The notes: generated by a model from the letters alone, not told the origin. A stretch of DNA of 16,962 bases from Streptomyces sp. MMG1121 (GCF_001280015.1 NZ_LGDV01000252.1:1-16962), one strand, 5' to 3'. Shown: positions 1 to 6,762, counted from the stretch's first letter. Made by a program: numbers and translations.

Positions 1-94
1 GGGGCAGGGTGCCCTCGACGGTCAGTTCGGTGGCGGTGACCTCCTCGGCGACGGGAGTGAAGTGACCGGTCAGATAAGGCTTGTCAGTGGTCAT
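1..94 (-). CDS. Carotenoid oxygenase (RPE65/lignostilbene dioxygenase family), N-terminal fragment
   Basis: Only the first 31 codons are present; the gene continues past the left edge. The peptide opens MTTDKPYLTGHFTPV, followed by AEEVTATELTVEGTLP. This is the characteristic N-terminus of carotenoid cleavage oxygenases, where a YLxGxFxPVxxE stretch precedes the VxGxLPxxLxGrYxRNGPNP block. Family members are non-haem iron enzymes that cleave a C=C double bond of carotenoids, apocarotenoids or stilbenes. The four iron-binding histidines lie outside the window, so activity cannot be judged. The start has a GAGAGA-type ribosome binding site about 10 nt upstream. The preceding SRPBCC gene ends only 35 nt away on the same strand, so co-transcription is likely. 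Family assignment rests on the N-terminal signature alone. Confidence 0.75.
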   Translation of the reverse strand, partial: MTTDKPYLTGHFTPVAEEVTATELTVEGTLP

Positions 95-129
95 GGCAGA
101 AATCTCTCTCATACGAGTGTGATGGATCG

Positions 130-570
130 TCAAGCTTCCTTTTCGGCACGGGCTTTGAGCTTGGAGAGCCAGTTCTCCAGGGATTCGTGGAGGGCCTTGC
201 CGAGGTGGTCGGCCGCGGCCTCGACCGGGGCACCGCTCCAGGACTCCTCGGTGCGGACGGTGACATGGCGGCCGCTCTGCTCGAACGTCCATACGTGCAT
301 GCCGGTGATGCCGTCGGCGGGGCCGCCCCACACGATCCGCTCGCGGGGCACCAGTTCGTGCACGGTGGAGGTGATCTCCATTCCGTGGGTTCGCCAGTGG
401 AAGGAACCGCCAACGCCCAGCGGACCGTCGAGCGCGGCCTGGTCGACGTCCGTGTTCCAGGTGGGCCAGGCCGCGATGTCGGTGTGGACGTCCCACACCG
501 TCGTGAGCGGCGCGTCGATGACGGTACTCAGACGGACGACGACGGGGGCGGTCTCGTCGATGGTGACCAT
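130..570 (-). CDS. SRPBCC-fold (polyketide cyclase/dehydrase-like) protein
   Basis: A 146-residue protein of the START/Bet v 1-like SRPBCC superfamily, which forms a deep hydrophobic pocket used by aromatase/cyclases and lipid carriers. Visible family features are the opening strand VVVRLSTVIDAPLTTVWDV, the WPTWNTDVDQAAL segment, a central GGSFHWRTHGMEITSTV strand pair, VWGGPADGITGMHVW, and a long C-terminal helix (LGKALHESLENWLSKLKARA). The start chosen is MVTIDE, behind GGAAAGGA with about 9 nt spacing. The frame remains open upstream and contains further ATGs at 657 and within a 12-bp repeat array. No catalytic residues can be named. The neighbours (exporter, P450, carotenoid oxygenase) suggest a role with a hydrophobic small molecule; the ligand is unknown. 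Confidence 0.8.
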   Translation of the reverse strand: MVTIDETAPVVVRLSTVIDAPLTTVWDVHTDIAAWPTWNTDVDQAALDGPLGVGGSFHWRTHGMEITSTVHELVPRERIVWGGPADGITGMHVWTFEQSGRHVTVRTEESWSGAPVEAAADHLGKALHESLENWLSKLKARAEKEA

Positions 571-615
571 GGGTGTGCTTCCTTTCCGGATGGCATGCGC
601 ACCGTGGTGCGAGTG

Positions 616-663
616 ATCCATCGGTTGGTTCATGGGTTGGTTCATCGGCTGATCCATCGGTTG
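616..663 (-). repeat. Four tandem 12-bp units with in-frame ATGs
   Basis: Four consecutive 12-bp units lie at 616-627, 628-639, 640-651 and 652-663. The first and last are identical (ATCCATCGGTTG on the plus strand) and the middle two differ by a few bases. Read on the minus strand in the SRPBCC frame they encode repeated Met-Asp/Asn-Gln-Pro, followed by a short His-rich stretch (MDHSHHGAH). The array therefore offers four extra in-frame ATG codons 15 to 29 codons ahead of the preferred SRPBCC start. None has a ribosome binding site as good as the one at 570. Confidence 0.7.
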
Positions 664-671
664 CCGTTCGC

Positions 672-1836
672 TCAGCCGATTTGAGAGGTTCGTGGGGTAC
701 GCGGGCCAAAGGCCGGGCGCGTGGGGGCGGTTGTTGTCCGTGTACCGGGGCGCCGGGTGAGCAGCAGCACGAGGAGAGTGGTGGCGGCCACAATCGCGGA
801 CGACACGGTGAACGCGGACCGGTAGCCCGCGGTGAGCGTCACGTGCGGCTGGTGGACCGCGGTGTGCGCGGTGACCGAACCGGCTACGGTCGCGAGCGCG
901 GCGAGTCCGATCGCCCCACCCACCTGACGGGTGGTGTTCACCAGCCCCCGGCCAGGCCCGCGTCCCGCGGCGGGACGCCGTCCACGGCAAGGGCGGTGAG
1001 CTGGACGAAGGCGACGCTCAGACCGAGGCCGGCGAGAACGCTCGGGCCGAGGATGTCGGCGAGGTAGTTCCCGTCGGCGCTGATCCGTGACAGCCACAGC
1101 AGGCCGGCGGCCTCGGTCAGGCCCGTGGTCACGGTCGCGGTGGCTCCGACGCGCCGGGACAGGCGTGGGGCCAGGGTGGACCCGAGCATGCTGGCGGCTG
1201 TGAGCGGGAGCTGGCTCAACCCGGCCGCCAGCGGACGGGATCCGACGTGGGACGAGCGTCGTCACGGCGGCCAGGAGCAGTGCCGCCCCGAGCGCGACGC
1301 TGTAGCAGACCCGTGTCCAGCCCCACTCCTGCGTCAGCACACCGCCCAGCAGGACGCCGACCGCTCCTCCCGCTCCGGAGACCGCGCCCCACACCCCCAG
1401 TGCCCTGCCCCGCCCGGGGCCGGGCGGGAACAGGTCCATGGCCAGGGCGAGTGCGGCCGGGGCGATGGCGGCGGCACCGAGTCCCTGGATCCCGCGGGCC
1501 GTGATCAGAACGCCCGGGGAGCCCGCCGCTCCTGCTGCCAGCGAGGCAGCCGCGAACAGTGCGAGGCCGATGGCCAGCACCCGGTGGCGCCCGAACGGGT
1601 CGGCCGCCCGCCCACCCCCCCAGCAGGAGTGCTCCGAACGTCAGGCCGTAGGCGTTGACCACCCAGGTGATGCCAGTGTCCGACAGTCCGACTCCGGCGC
1701 GGATCCGCGGCAGCGCGACGTTCACGATAGAGGTGGCGAGCACGACTGTGAACGGGGCCGCCGCGAGGACCGAGAGCACGGCTGACTGCCGGGCGCCGGG
1801 CGGCGTCCGCCGCGGCTGTGTGCGTCGGAGATCCAT
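672..1836 (-). pseudogene. Broken MFS exporter (DHA2, EmrB/QacA type)
   Basis: Conceptual reading across frames gives a drug-efflux major facilitator. The N-terminus has the family signature (ATSIVNVALPRI, then ITWVVNAYGLTFGALLLGG). Next come PFGRHRVLAIGLALF and motif C-like ARGIQGLGAAAIAPAALAL, then AGLSQLPLTAASMLGSTLAPRL, then LVNTTRQVGGAIGLAAL. Three lesions separate these blocks. One is a frameshift near 1603-1625, beside a run of seven C. The second is a junction near 1215-1250 where the chain jumps from the end of the TM6 region to the typical AGLSQLP segment, losing roughly 90-100 residues. The third is a one-base indel near 938-950, where AGLAGG should continue into LVNTTRQ. An intact relative would be about 480 residues; under 390 codons remain. 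Sequencing error could explain the small indels but not the internal loss. Confidence 0.8.
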
Positions 1837-1859
1837 GGCGCACAGACTCGTGCGCAGCG

Positions 1860-1920
1860 CTGTCCACTATCCAGGCCCGTCAGGTGCGACGACTGTCCAC
1901 TCCTGTCCGCACCTGTCCAC
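1860..1920. repeat. CTGTCCAC direct repeats upstream of the MFS gene
   Basis: Octamers of the form CTGTCCRC occur at 1860-1867, 1893-1900, 1903-1910 and 1913-1920. The last three are spaced exactly 10 bp apart, one helical turn, and the first lies 33 bp away. They sit in the 108-bp gap between the end of the STAND regulator gene and the start of the MFS exporter, i.e. in the position of an exporter promoter on the minus strand (there they read GTGGACAG). Phased direct repeats in such a place suggest a regulator-binding site, but no known consensus is recognised. Confidence 0.45.
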
Positions 1921-1944
1921 CCGGCGGCGGGCGCCTGGCCGTTG

Positions 1945-3945
1945 CTATCGGGGGCCGTGCAGCTCCTGTCGCCACAGGGCCTCGCAGAGCAGGTCCAGGC
2001 CCTGCCGCACGTGGCGCCGGTAGGTGCCGTACGGGAGGCCGAGGCGGCGGGCGGCGGCCTCCTGGGTGGGCGCGCCGGAGAAGTAGCCCGTCGTCAGGGC
2101 CTCACGTGCGCGCACGCCGCGTGGGTCACCGGCGAGGTCGTCGACGGCTTGGCTCAGCAGGGCGCGCAGCTCCGGGACGGGGTCGGAGAGGTCGGCCGCC
2201 AGGCGGGTGCGCGTCAGGGCACAGGCGGCGAAGGCGGCCGGGTCGCGCCAGTGCGTCAGGGCTTCGCGTACGGCCTGGTCGAACGCGGTGCGCGAGAAGC
2301 CCGACGGCCCGGACGGGGCGGGATCTTCGGCGGCCGATATGAAGCGGCCGAGCCAGGCCTCGACGGGGACGTGGCGCCAGTCGACGCCGAACAGGCCGTA
2401 GGTGTGTTCACCGACCCGTGGTCGCGCACCGGTGTCGCTGAGGGTGCCCTTGACACGCTCGGCCCAGGTCTCGGCGTCCCGCCACACGGCGAAGCCGTAG
2501 GCGCGGCCCCGGGCACGGGCAGCCTCCGCCTGCGCGCGGGAACTGCTCAGGTCGGTGACGCGGGAGGGGACCTGGTACCGCTCGGGGTAGACGGAGAAGC
2601 GGCTGATGCCGATGTGCTCGCCGGGGCCGACGGGCGCGGTGGCGTCGGTGTACCTCCATGCCGCTGCGACGACGGGATCGGTGGCCAGATCCTGGGGGTC
2701 GGCAGGGGCCGGCAGGGCGAGTCGTGCAGTGAACGCCACGATGCGGCCCGTGCTCACGAGGCGGTAGACGCTGAAGGCCTGCGGCTGGCGTTGCGCCCAG
2801 TAACGGACCAGTTCCGCCGAGGCCGTTCCCTCGGTCTGCTCTGCCATCCGCAGCAGCGTATCCATGTCGTCCGGGTGCAGCGGGCGGTCGTGCACCTCGT
2901 CCTCGCGGGACCAGGTGCGAAGGCGGGCCAGGATCTTCCCCTCCCGGAAAAGGTAGAAGAGTTCGTCGGTGACGGTCCAGACCCGCTCCTCGGGTGCCTC
3001 GCGCAGGATGCGCAGGTATTCCCCCGCCAACCGCTGTCGCATCGTCACGAAGGCATGGGGAGCCCGCCAGCGCAGGTCGGCGGCCAGCGTCTCGCGTGCC
3101 GCGTCGTGCGGGTGGAGTCCCCGGTGCGTGGACTCCATGAAGGGCAGGTCCCTCAGCCAGGAGAAGAGGAGATGGCAGTCCTCCTCGGGCAGCACGGCGC
3201 TCAGCAGTTCCTCGGACGTCGAGTGAGCCTGGGCCGCCACCTCCAGGGCGCGGCGGTGGGCCGCGGTGGGCACCTCACCGACCAGCCCGGTCAGCAGGGT
3301 CCGCAGAACGTCCGCCGAAGGTGCCCAGATCTCCTCCCTGCCGCAGCCTGCCGATCCCGAGGCAGCGGCGAGGGACAGGGCCAGGGGGTTGCCTCCGGCG
3401 AAACGGAGTACCCGGTCCCGTAGTTCGGGCCGGATCTGGGCTGCGACCAGCAGGCTCCGAGCCTGTTCCTCGGAGAACGGTCCCAGTTCGGCCACGTGCA
3501 GGAGACCGGCCCAGGCGGGGTCGGCGGTCCACTGCGGCTGCGGAGCGAGCCGGCCGGCCAGGACGACGAGGGCGCCCTCGGCGGCGCGCGGCAGAAAGTG
3601 CTGCCACAGCCAGCTCTCCAGCCACTGGCAGTGCTCGAAGGAGTCCAGGACCAGGACAGTGCCGGGAACGTCCAGGAAGGGACCGGCCGCGCGCGAGAAA
3701 TCGTCCGGGTCCCGGCTGACGAAGCGTCCGTCGAGTTCCACGAGCAGCCTGCCTGCCGAACGAGCTCGGTCGGCCAGACACCTCAGCAGCGTCGACTTGC
3801 CTATGCCGCCCGGCCCGAAGACGTACAACGCGAACGGTGCCTGCGGGTCGCCGCCCAGAGCCCCCTCGAAGCGCCCGAGTTCCTCGTCCCGGCCGATGAA
3901 GGCCCGTGTACGTGCGCTGCTCAGTCTCTCTCCCACGGACACCAC
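1945..3945 (-). CDS. STAND-type ATPase transcriptional regulator with C-terminal HTH
   Basis: A 666-residue protein starting at a GTG (3943-3945) with AGGAG five bases upstream; the frame stays open 61 codons further but that stretch looks non-coding. Visible domains: FIGRDEELGRFEGAL, typical of the lead-in to STAND/AAA NTPases; Walker A GPGGIGKST (about residues 44-52); Walker B-like TVLVLDSFE (about 98); and a GGNPLALSLAAA motif (about 184), the GxP element of STAND ATPases. A long middle region has no named motif. The last 40 residues (TQEAAARRLGLPYGTYRR and on) form a helix-turn-helix resembling sigma-70 region 4. Such proteins usually couple nucleotide and ligand sensing to DNA binding. 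It lies between the NTF2/P450 genes and the exporter on the same strand, so it is a plausible cluster regulator. Target and inducer are unknown. Confidence 0.75.
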   Translation of the reverse strand: MVSVGERLSSARTRAFIGRDEELGRFEGALGGDPQAPFALYVFGPGGIGKSTLLRCLADRARSAGRLLVELDGRFVSRDPDDFSRAAGPFLDVPGTVLVLDSFEHCQWLESWLWQHFLPRAAEGALVVLAGRLAPQPQWTADPAWAGLLHVAELGPFSEEQARSLLVAAQIRPELRDRVLRFAGGNPLALSLAAASGSAGCGREEIWAPSADVLRTLLTGLVGEVPTAAHRRALEVAAQAHSTSEELLSAVLPEEDCHLLFSWLRDLPFMESTHRGLHPHDAARETLAADLRWRAPHAFVTMRQRLAGEYLRILREAPEERVWTVTDELFYLFREGKILARLRTWSREDEVHDRPLHPDDMDTLLRMAEQTEGTASAELVRYWAQRQPQAFSVYRLVSTGRIVAFTARLALPAPADPQDLATDPVVAAAWRYTDATAPVGPGEHIGISRFSVYPERYQVPSRVTDLSSSRAQAEAARARGRAYGFAVWRDAETWAERVKGTLSDTGARPRVGEHTYGLFGVDWRHVPVEAWLGRFISAAEDPAPSGPSGFSRTAFDQAVREALTHWRDPAAFAACALTRTRLAADLSDPVPELRALLSQAVDDLAGDPRGVRAREALTTGYFSGAPTQEAAARRLGLPYGTYRRHVRQGLDLLCEALWRQELHGPR

Positions 3946-4192
3946 GGCCGCTCCTCTCTCCATGCCTCGGCACCGGACAGCCATGCCCGGAGATATCTGC
4001 CGGCCCTCATGCGGACAAGCACCGGAACGAGGCACGTGTGGCGATGGTCCGGTCCCTTTGTACGCTGTCCCGCTCCGACGGATCGAGACCGCGCCGCGCG
4101 CCCGATGGAACAGACGGTTTTCGGACACGGAAGGTTCTCACGGGACTCGTAGGGAACGCCGGGAGAAGCAACCCCGTACGGTCCCGTTCGGG

Positions 4193-4585
4193 TCACTTGA
4201 CGAGTCCCAGGTTCCCGTCGTCGGGGTGGCCGGTGACCAGAAGGGTGGTCTCCTCGACGCGTTGGAAGCGCCCGTCGGGGGCGAACTGGGCGAAGAGATA
4301 GACCTCGGTGCTGGAGGTACGGCCGTTGTGCCGGGTGACCGTGACCGTGTGGCGGTCGGCGCAGCGCAGCCCGACGCGGAGTTCGTCGTGGACCTCTATG
4401 TGTCCGCTGCGGACGAGGGAGCGAAGGCGCGTCATGTGCTGGGCGAAGGAGGTCCGGTCGCTCCACACGCCATCGGTGCGCTGGCGGTAGTCGGGGGTGA
4501 AGTGTCGATCGAGGGCTTCGGCGAGGTCGAGGCCGGGGGTGAAGAGCAGGTCGTTGATGGCGCGGGTGATGTCGGTCGGTGTCAT
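4193..4585 (-). CDS. NTF2/SnoaL-like small protein
   Basis: A 130-residue protein with features of the NTF2-like cone fold: an N-terminal helix (ITRAINDLLFTPG), the segment LDRHFTPDYRQRTDGVWSD, then alternating strands (HIEVHDELRVG, RHTVTVTRHNG, TEVYLFAQFAPDG) ending in a VEETTLLV strand. The family includes SnoaL polyketide cyclases, ketosteroid isomerases, and non-enzymatic ligand-binding proteins. The HFTPDYRQR element occurs in many SnoaL-like proteins. The start at 4585 has GGAAAGG about 8 nt upstream. The gene follows the P450 by 112 bp, and that gap contains two hairpins. The most likely role is a partner or cyclase/isomerase acting on the same substrate as the P450, inferred from context. 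Confidence 0.75.
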   Translation of the reverse strand: MTPTDITRAINDLLFTPGLDLAEALDRHFTPDYRQRTDGVWSDRTSFAQHMTRLRSLVRSGHIEVHDELRVGLRCADRHTVTVTRHNGRTSSTEVYLFAQFAPDGRFQRVEETTLLVTGHPDDGNLGLVK

Positions 4586-4618
4586 CGCTGACCTTTCCTG
4601 ATGAGGGTGGCGGTACAG

Positions 4619-4634
4619 GGCGGCTCCTGCCGCC
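4619..4634. other. Hairpin in the P450-NTF2 gap
   Basis: A perfect 6-bp inverted repeat, GGCGGC and GCCGCC, around a TCCT loop. It lies about 30 bp before the NTF2-like start and beside a second hairpin. It has no T-tract on the minus strand, so it is more likely an RNA-processing, stabilising or attenuation element than a complete terminator. Confidence 0.35.
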
Positions 4635-4636
4635 GT

Positions 4637-4661
4637 GGCCGGGTGGGAGCTGGTCCCGGCC
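4637..4661. other. Second hairpin in the P450-NTF2 gap
   Basis: GGCCGGG (4637-4643) and CCCGGCC (4655-4661) form a perfect 7-bp stem with an 11-nt loop, 37 bp downstream of the P450 stop codon on the minus strand. With the hairpin at 4619-4634 it makes a tandem stem-loop pair that could lower expression of the NTF2-like gene relative to the P450. Confidence 0.35.
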
Positions 4662-4697
4662 CCCCTGAACGGTGGCCGCCGCAGGGACGTGCGACCG

Positions 4698-5999
4698 TCA
4701 GTGCCGTGCGAGAGCGGGAGTGCCGCGGGCGGGGGTGAAGTCCACGCGGAGGGAGTCGGGGCCCCGGGTGTACAAGCCCGTCTCCTCGTAGCGGAACCCG
4801 GAGGCGTAGCGGATCCCGTCGAGCAGCGGGAGGAGCATCGCAGCGACCGTCTCGATCTCGGTACGCGCGAAAGCTGCGCCGACGCACTGGTGGAGCCCCG
4901 TGCCGAAAGCCAGGTGTTGGGCGGCTGCGGTGAAGGAGCGTGCGGTGGCCAGGTCCGGCCGACGGATGTCGAACGTGTCCGGCGCTGCGAAGGCGTCGGG
5001 GTCGCGATTGGCCGCGCCGATCATACAGAAGACGGTGGCACCTGCCGGGACGGTGCTGCCGGCGATCACGGTGTCGCGCTCCGCCTGGCGGGGAACGAGC
5101 TGGACGGGTGGTGTGTAGCGCAGTGTCTCGGCGATCGCGGCGGTCAGCAGAGCCGGGTCCTCGCGGATCTGCGCCATCTGCTCGGGGTGGTCGATCAGGT
5201 GCTTGAACAGAAGGGCGAGAGTCTTGTCGGCCGGCTCGGTGGCGGCGGCCAGAACGTTGATGATCAGTGCGGTCACGTCGCGGTCGCTCATGGCGACGCC
5301 GTCGAAGTCGGCAGTGCACAACTTCGATATGAGGTCTTCACCGGGGCGACGACGACGCTGTTCTATGACGGGGGTGAGGTAGGCCTCCAACTGCTCGGCG
5401 CAGTCCAGGCAGTGCCGTCGGCGTTCGTGGGTGAGGGTGATGCTGGTGATGAACTCGGCGACACCACGGTGCCAGACGGCAACCTGCTGCCAGTCCTCCC
5501 TGTCCAGACCGAGGACGTCGAGCGTGACGCGGACGGCCAGAGGTCTGCCGAAGTCGGTGACGAGGTCCACCCGCCCCCGGGGAAGAAACGGCGCGATGAG
5601 ATCGGCGGCGTTGGCGCGGATGGCGCGGATCTGGTCTCGCAGGGCCTGCCCGGTGAAGCCACGTACGACGATCTTGCGTTTGGCGGTGTGCTCGGCGCCG
5701 GTCATCTGGGCGAGGACCGGCCCGCGCATCACCGGCTCGGCACGCACCTGCAGCGTTTCGGTGGTGAACGTCTCATGGTCGGTCAGCGTCCGCTGCACGT
5801 CCTGGTAGCGGGAGAGGAAATAGCTGTCGATCGCCGGCTCGTAGTGCACCGGCGCCTGCTCCCTCAGCCGCGCGAAGTGACGGTAGGGGTCGGCGGCGAA
5901 GTCCTCCGACAGGACGCTGAAGCGTGGATTGACCGTGGGCACGGCGGACAGCTTCTCAGAGCGCGGGAACAGGGCAGAAGTCGGGGGCCGAAGGGGCAC
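4698..5999 (-). CDS. Cytochrome P450 monooxygenase
   Basis: A 433-residue soluble bacterial P450. The haem-binding loop FGTGLHQCVGAAFAR is near residues 365-379, with C372 as axial thiolate. The K-helix ExxR is E291-R294 (ETLRY), and FDIRR fits the PERF-like region. The I-helix reads AAATEPADKT (residues 251-260), so proline occupies the place of the usual threonine after the acidic residue. It needs a ferredoxin and reductase, neither of which is adjacent. The GTG at 5999 has GGAG nine bases upstream; a GTG 19 codons later (before PTVNPRFSVL) also fits typical bacterial P450 N-termini. An IS3 remnant lies within about 50 bp upstream, so the native promoter may be displaced. It is the first gene of the minus-strand cassette. 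The substrate is unknown. Confidence 0.9.
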   Translation of the reverse strand: MPLRPPTSALFPRSEKLSAVPTVNPRFSVLSEDFAADPYRHFARLREQAPVHYEPAIDSYFLSRYQDVQRTLTDHETFTTETLQVRAEPVMRGPVLAQMTGAEHTAKRKIVVRGFTGQALRDQIRAIRANAADLIAPFLPRGRVDLVTDFGRPLAVRVTLDVLGLDREDWQQVAVWHRGVAEFITSITLTHERRRHCLDCAEQLEAYLTPVIEQRRRRPGEDLISKLCTADFDGVAMSDRDVTALIINVLAAATEPADKTLALLFKHLIDHPEQMAQIREDPALLTAAIAETLRYTPPVQLVPRQAERDTVIAGSTVPAGATVFCMIGAANRDPDAFAAPDTFDIRRPDLATARSFTAAAQHLAFGTGLHQCVGAAFARTEIETVAAMLLPLLDGIRYASGFRYEETGLYTRGPDSLRVDFTPARGTPALARH

Positions 6000-6044
6000 C
6001 TCAGCCGTCTCCGCGCCTTGCTCGTGGCACGCTCGCCGTCACCG

Positions 6045-6157
6045 GCGTGGCGGTGCTGGTAGTAGTTCTGCCGGGCGACTCCGAGGATCCGGCAGCATCG
6101 GTCGACCGGTGCCCCGGCATCGACGAGACGGTCGATCACGGGGTAGAGCCTTTTGGG
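6045..6157 (-). pseudogene. IS3-family orfB, N-terminal remnant
   Basis: In the -1 frame after the slippery run, the sequence reads RLYPVIDRLVDAGAPVDR then CCRILGVARQNYYQHR, the characteristic start of the OrfB N-terminal helical region. After about residue 30 the frame loses similarity to OrfB. The whole integrase core is absent, so this is a truncated remnant. Confidence 0.7.
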
Positions 6158-6432
6158 GCCCGCTTGTCCTGGCCGAGGAACCTGTCGGCCTTGCGGACGA
6201 TCTCAAGCTCGGTTTCCAACTCGCGGATCCGTCGACGCGCTGTACGCAGCTCTGCGGACTCCTCCGAGACCCTGCCAGGGCGTTGACCGTTGTCGATGTC
6301 GTCCTGGCGCAACCACTTCGACGACGTGACCGGATGGATGCCGAGGTCAACGGAGGTCTGTTTCTGTTCTCTTCCTGCCCGCACCAGCGCGATGGCGCGG
6401 GCGCGGAACTCAGCGGGGTAGGCGCGGGGCAT
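6136..6432 (-). CDS. IS3-family transposase orfA
   Basis: This 98-residue protein matches the small DNA-binding OrfA of IS3-type elements. It starts MPRAYPAEFRARAIALVRAG, continues with an HTH (QTSVDLGIHPVTSSKWLRQD), and ends in a leucine-zipper-like helix (ELRTARRRIRELETELEIV) followed by RKADRFL. OrfA binds the element's terminal repeats and normally fuses to OrfB by -1 frameshifting. The run CCCCAAAAGG (6149-6158 on the minus strand) sits near its 3' end at the expected place for slippage into orfB. The reading frame is intact, but it no longer has a partner transposase. Confidence 0.8.
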   Translation of the reverse strand: MPRAYPAEFRARAIALVRAGREQKQTSVDLGIHPVTSSKWLRQDDIDNGQRPGRVSEESAELRTARRRIRELETELEIVRKADRFLGQDKRAPKGSTP

Positions 6433-6485
6433 GTCCGGCAGCCTTTCGTGAAGGCCGTCAGTTGGCCAGCAGAACTGGAACCTGA

Positions 6486-6623
6486 GAGGTGGGGCAGGTC
6501 AACCCACCCGAACCTGCAGCAGTCCCGAACACCGAAGGCATCCGTTCCAAGCTGATACGCCTGGTCACCAGGGGCATGCTTGCCGAACTCGGACCCGGCC
6601 TGTTCGCCCCACCCGGCACCTGA
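6486..6623 (+). pseudogene. C-terminal remnant of a small winged-helix-like protein
   Basis: An open frame of 45 codons without its own start encodes VPNTEGIRSKLIRLVTRG then MLAELGPGLFAPPGT and a stop. The EGIRSKLxRLVxRGxLxExxPGLF pattern recalls, from memory, the C-terminal end of small proteins found beside transposases in Streptomyces. The proposed tip of the IS3 remnant at 6501 falls inside this frame, which suggests that the element landed in the gene and that its 5' part has been lost. Function is not known, and the assignment rests on a short stretch. Confidence 0.4.
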
Positions 6624-6762
6624 ACCGCATCACACCCCGGTGACCAGGAGCCGTCGCTCAAGCCCAACCGTGAAACGGTCAACCGCTCACGTACCGCACT
6701 CTGAGCAGGAAGCCCGTGCCCGTCTGACCTGTCACGCCCCGCCTGTTCCGGGCAGGGCGACG

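Larger units (their letters stand above)
6045..6501 (-). mobile_element. IS3-family insertion sequence remnant
   Basis: It comprises a complete orfA and the first 30 or so codons of orfB, after which homology stops just upstream of the P450. The outer end is placed at 6501 because the minus strand there reads TGACCTGCCCC, a TG-starting tip of the sort seen in IS3-family elements. This boundary is inferred. The rest of orfB, with the catalytic DDE domain, and the other terminus are absent, so the element cannot move on its own. Confidence 0.65.

Noticed and set aside
62..1067. Long plus-strand open frames over the SRPBCC and MFS region
   Set aside because: They are Pro/Arg/Gly-rich translations opposite recognisable minus-strand proteins, as expected in high-GC DNA.
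1942..3423. A 493-codon plus-strand frame opposite the STAND regulator
   Set aside because: It has no family motif, while the opposite strand carries Walker A, Walker B and a helix-turn-helix.
4635..6062. A 475-codon plus-strand frame opposite the P450
   Set aside because: The minus strand carries all P450 signature motifs; the plus-strand product resembles no family.
6487..6503. Shared TTGACCTGC between the IS3 tip and the 43-bp repeat copy A
   Set aside because: Nine bases of identity with no extension on either side is too short to argue common origin.
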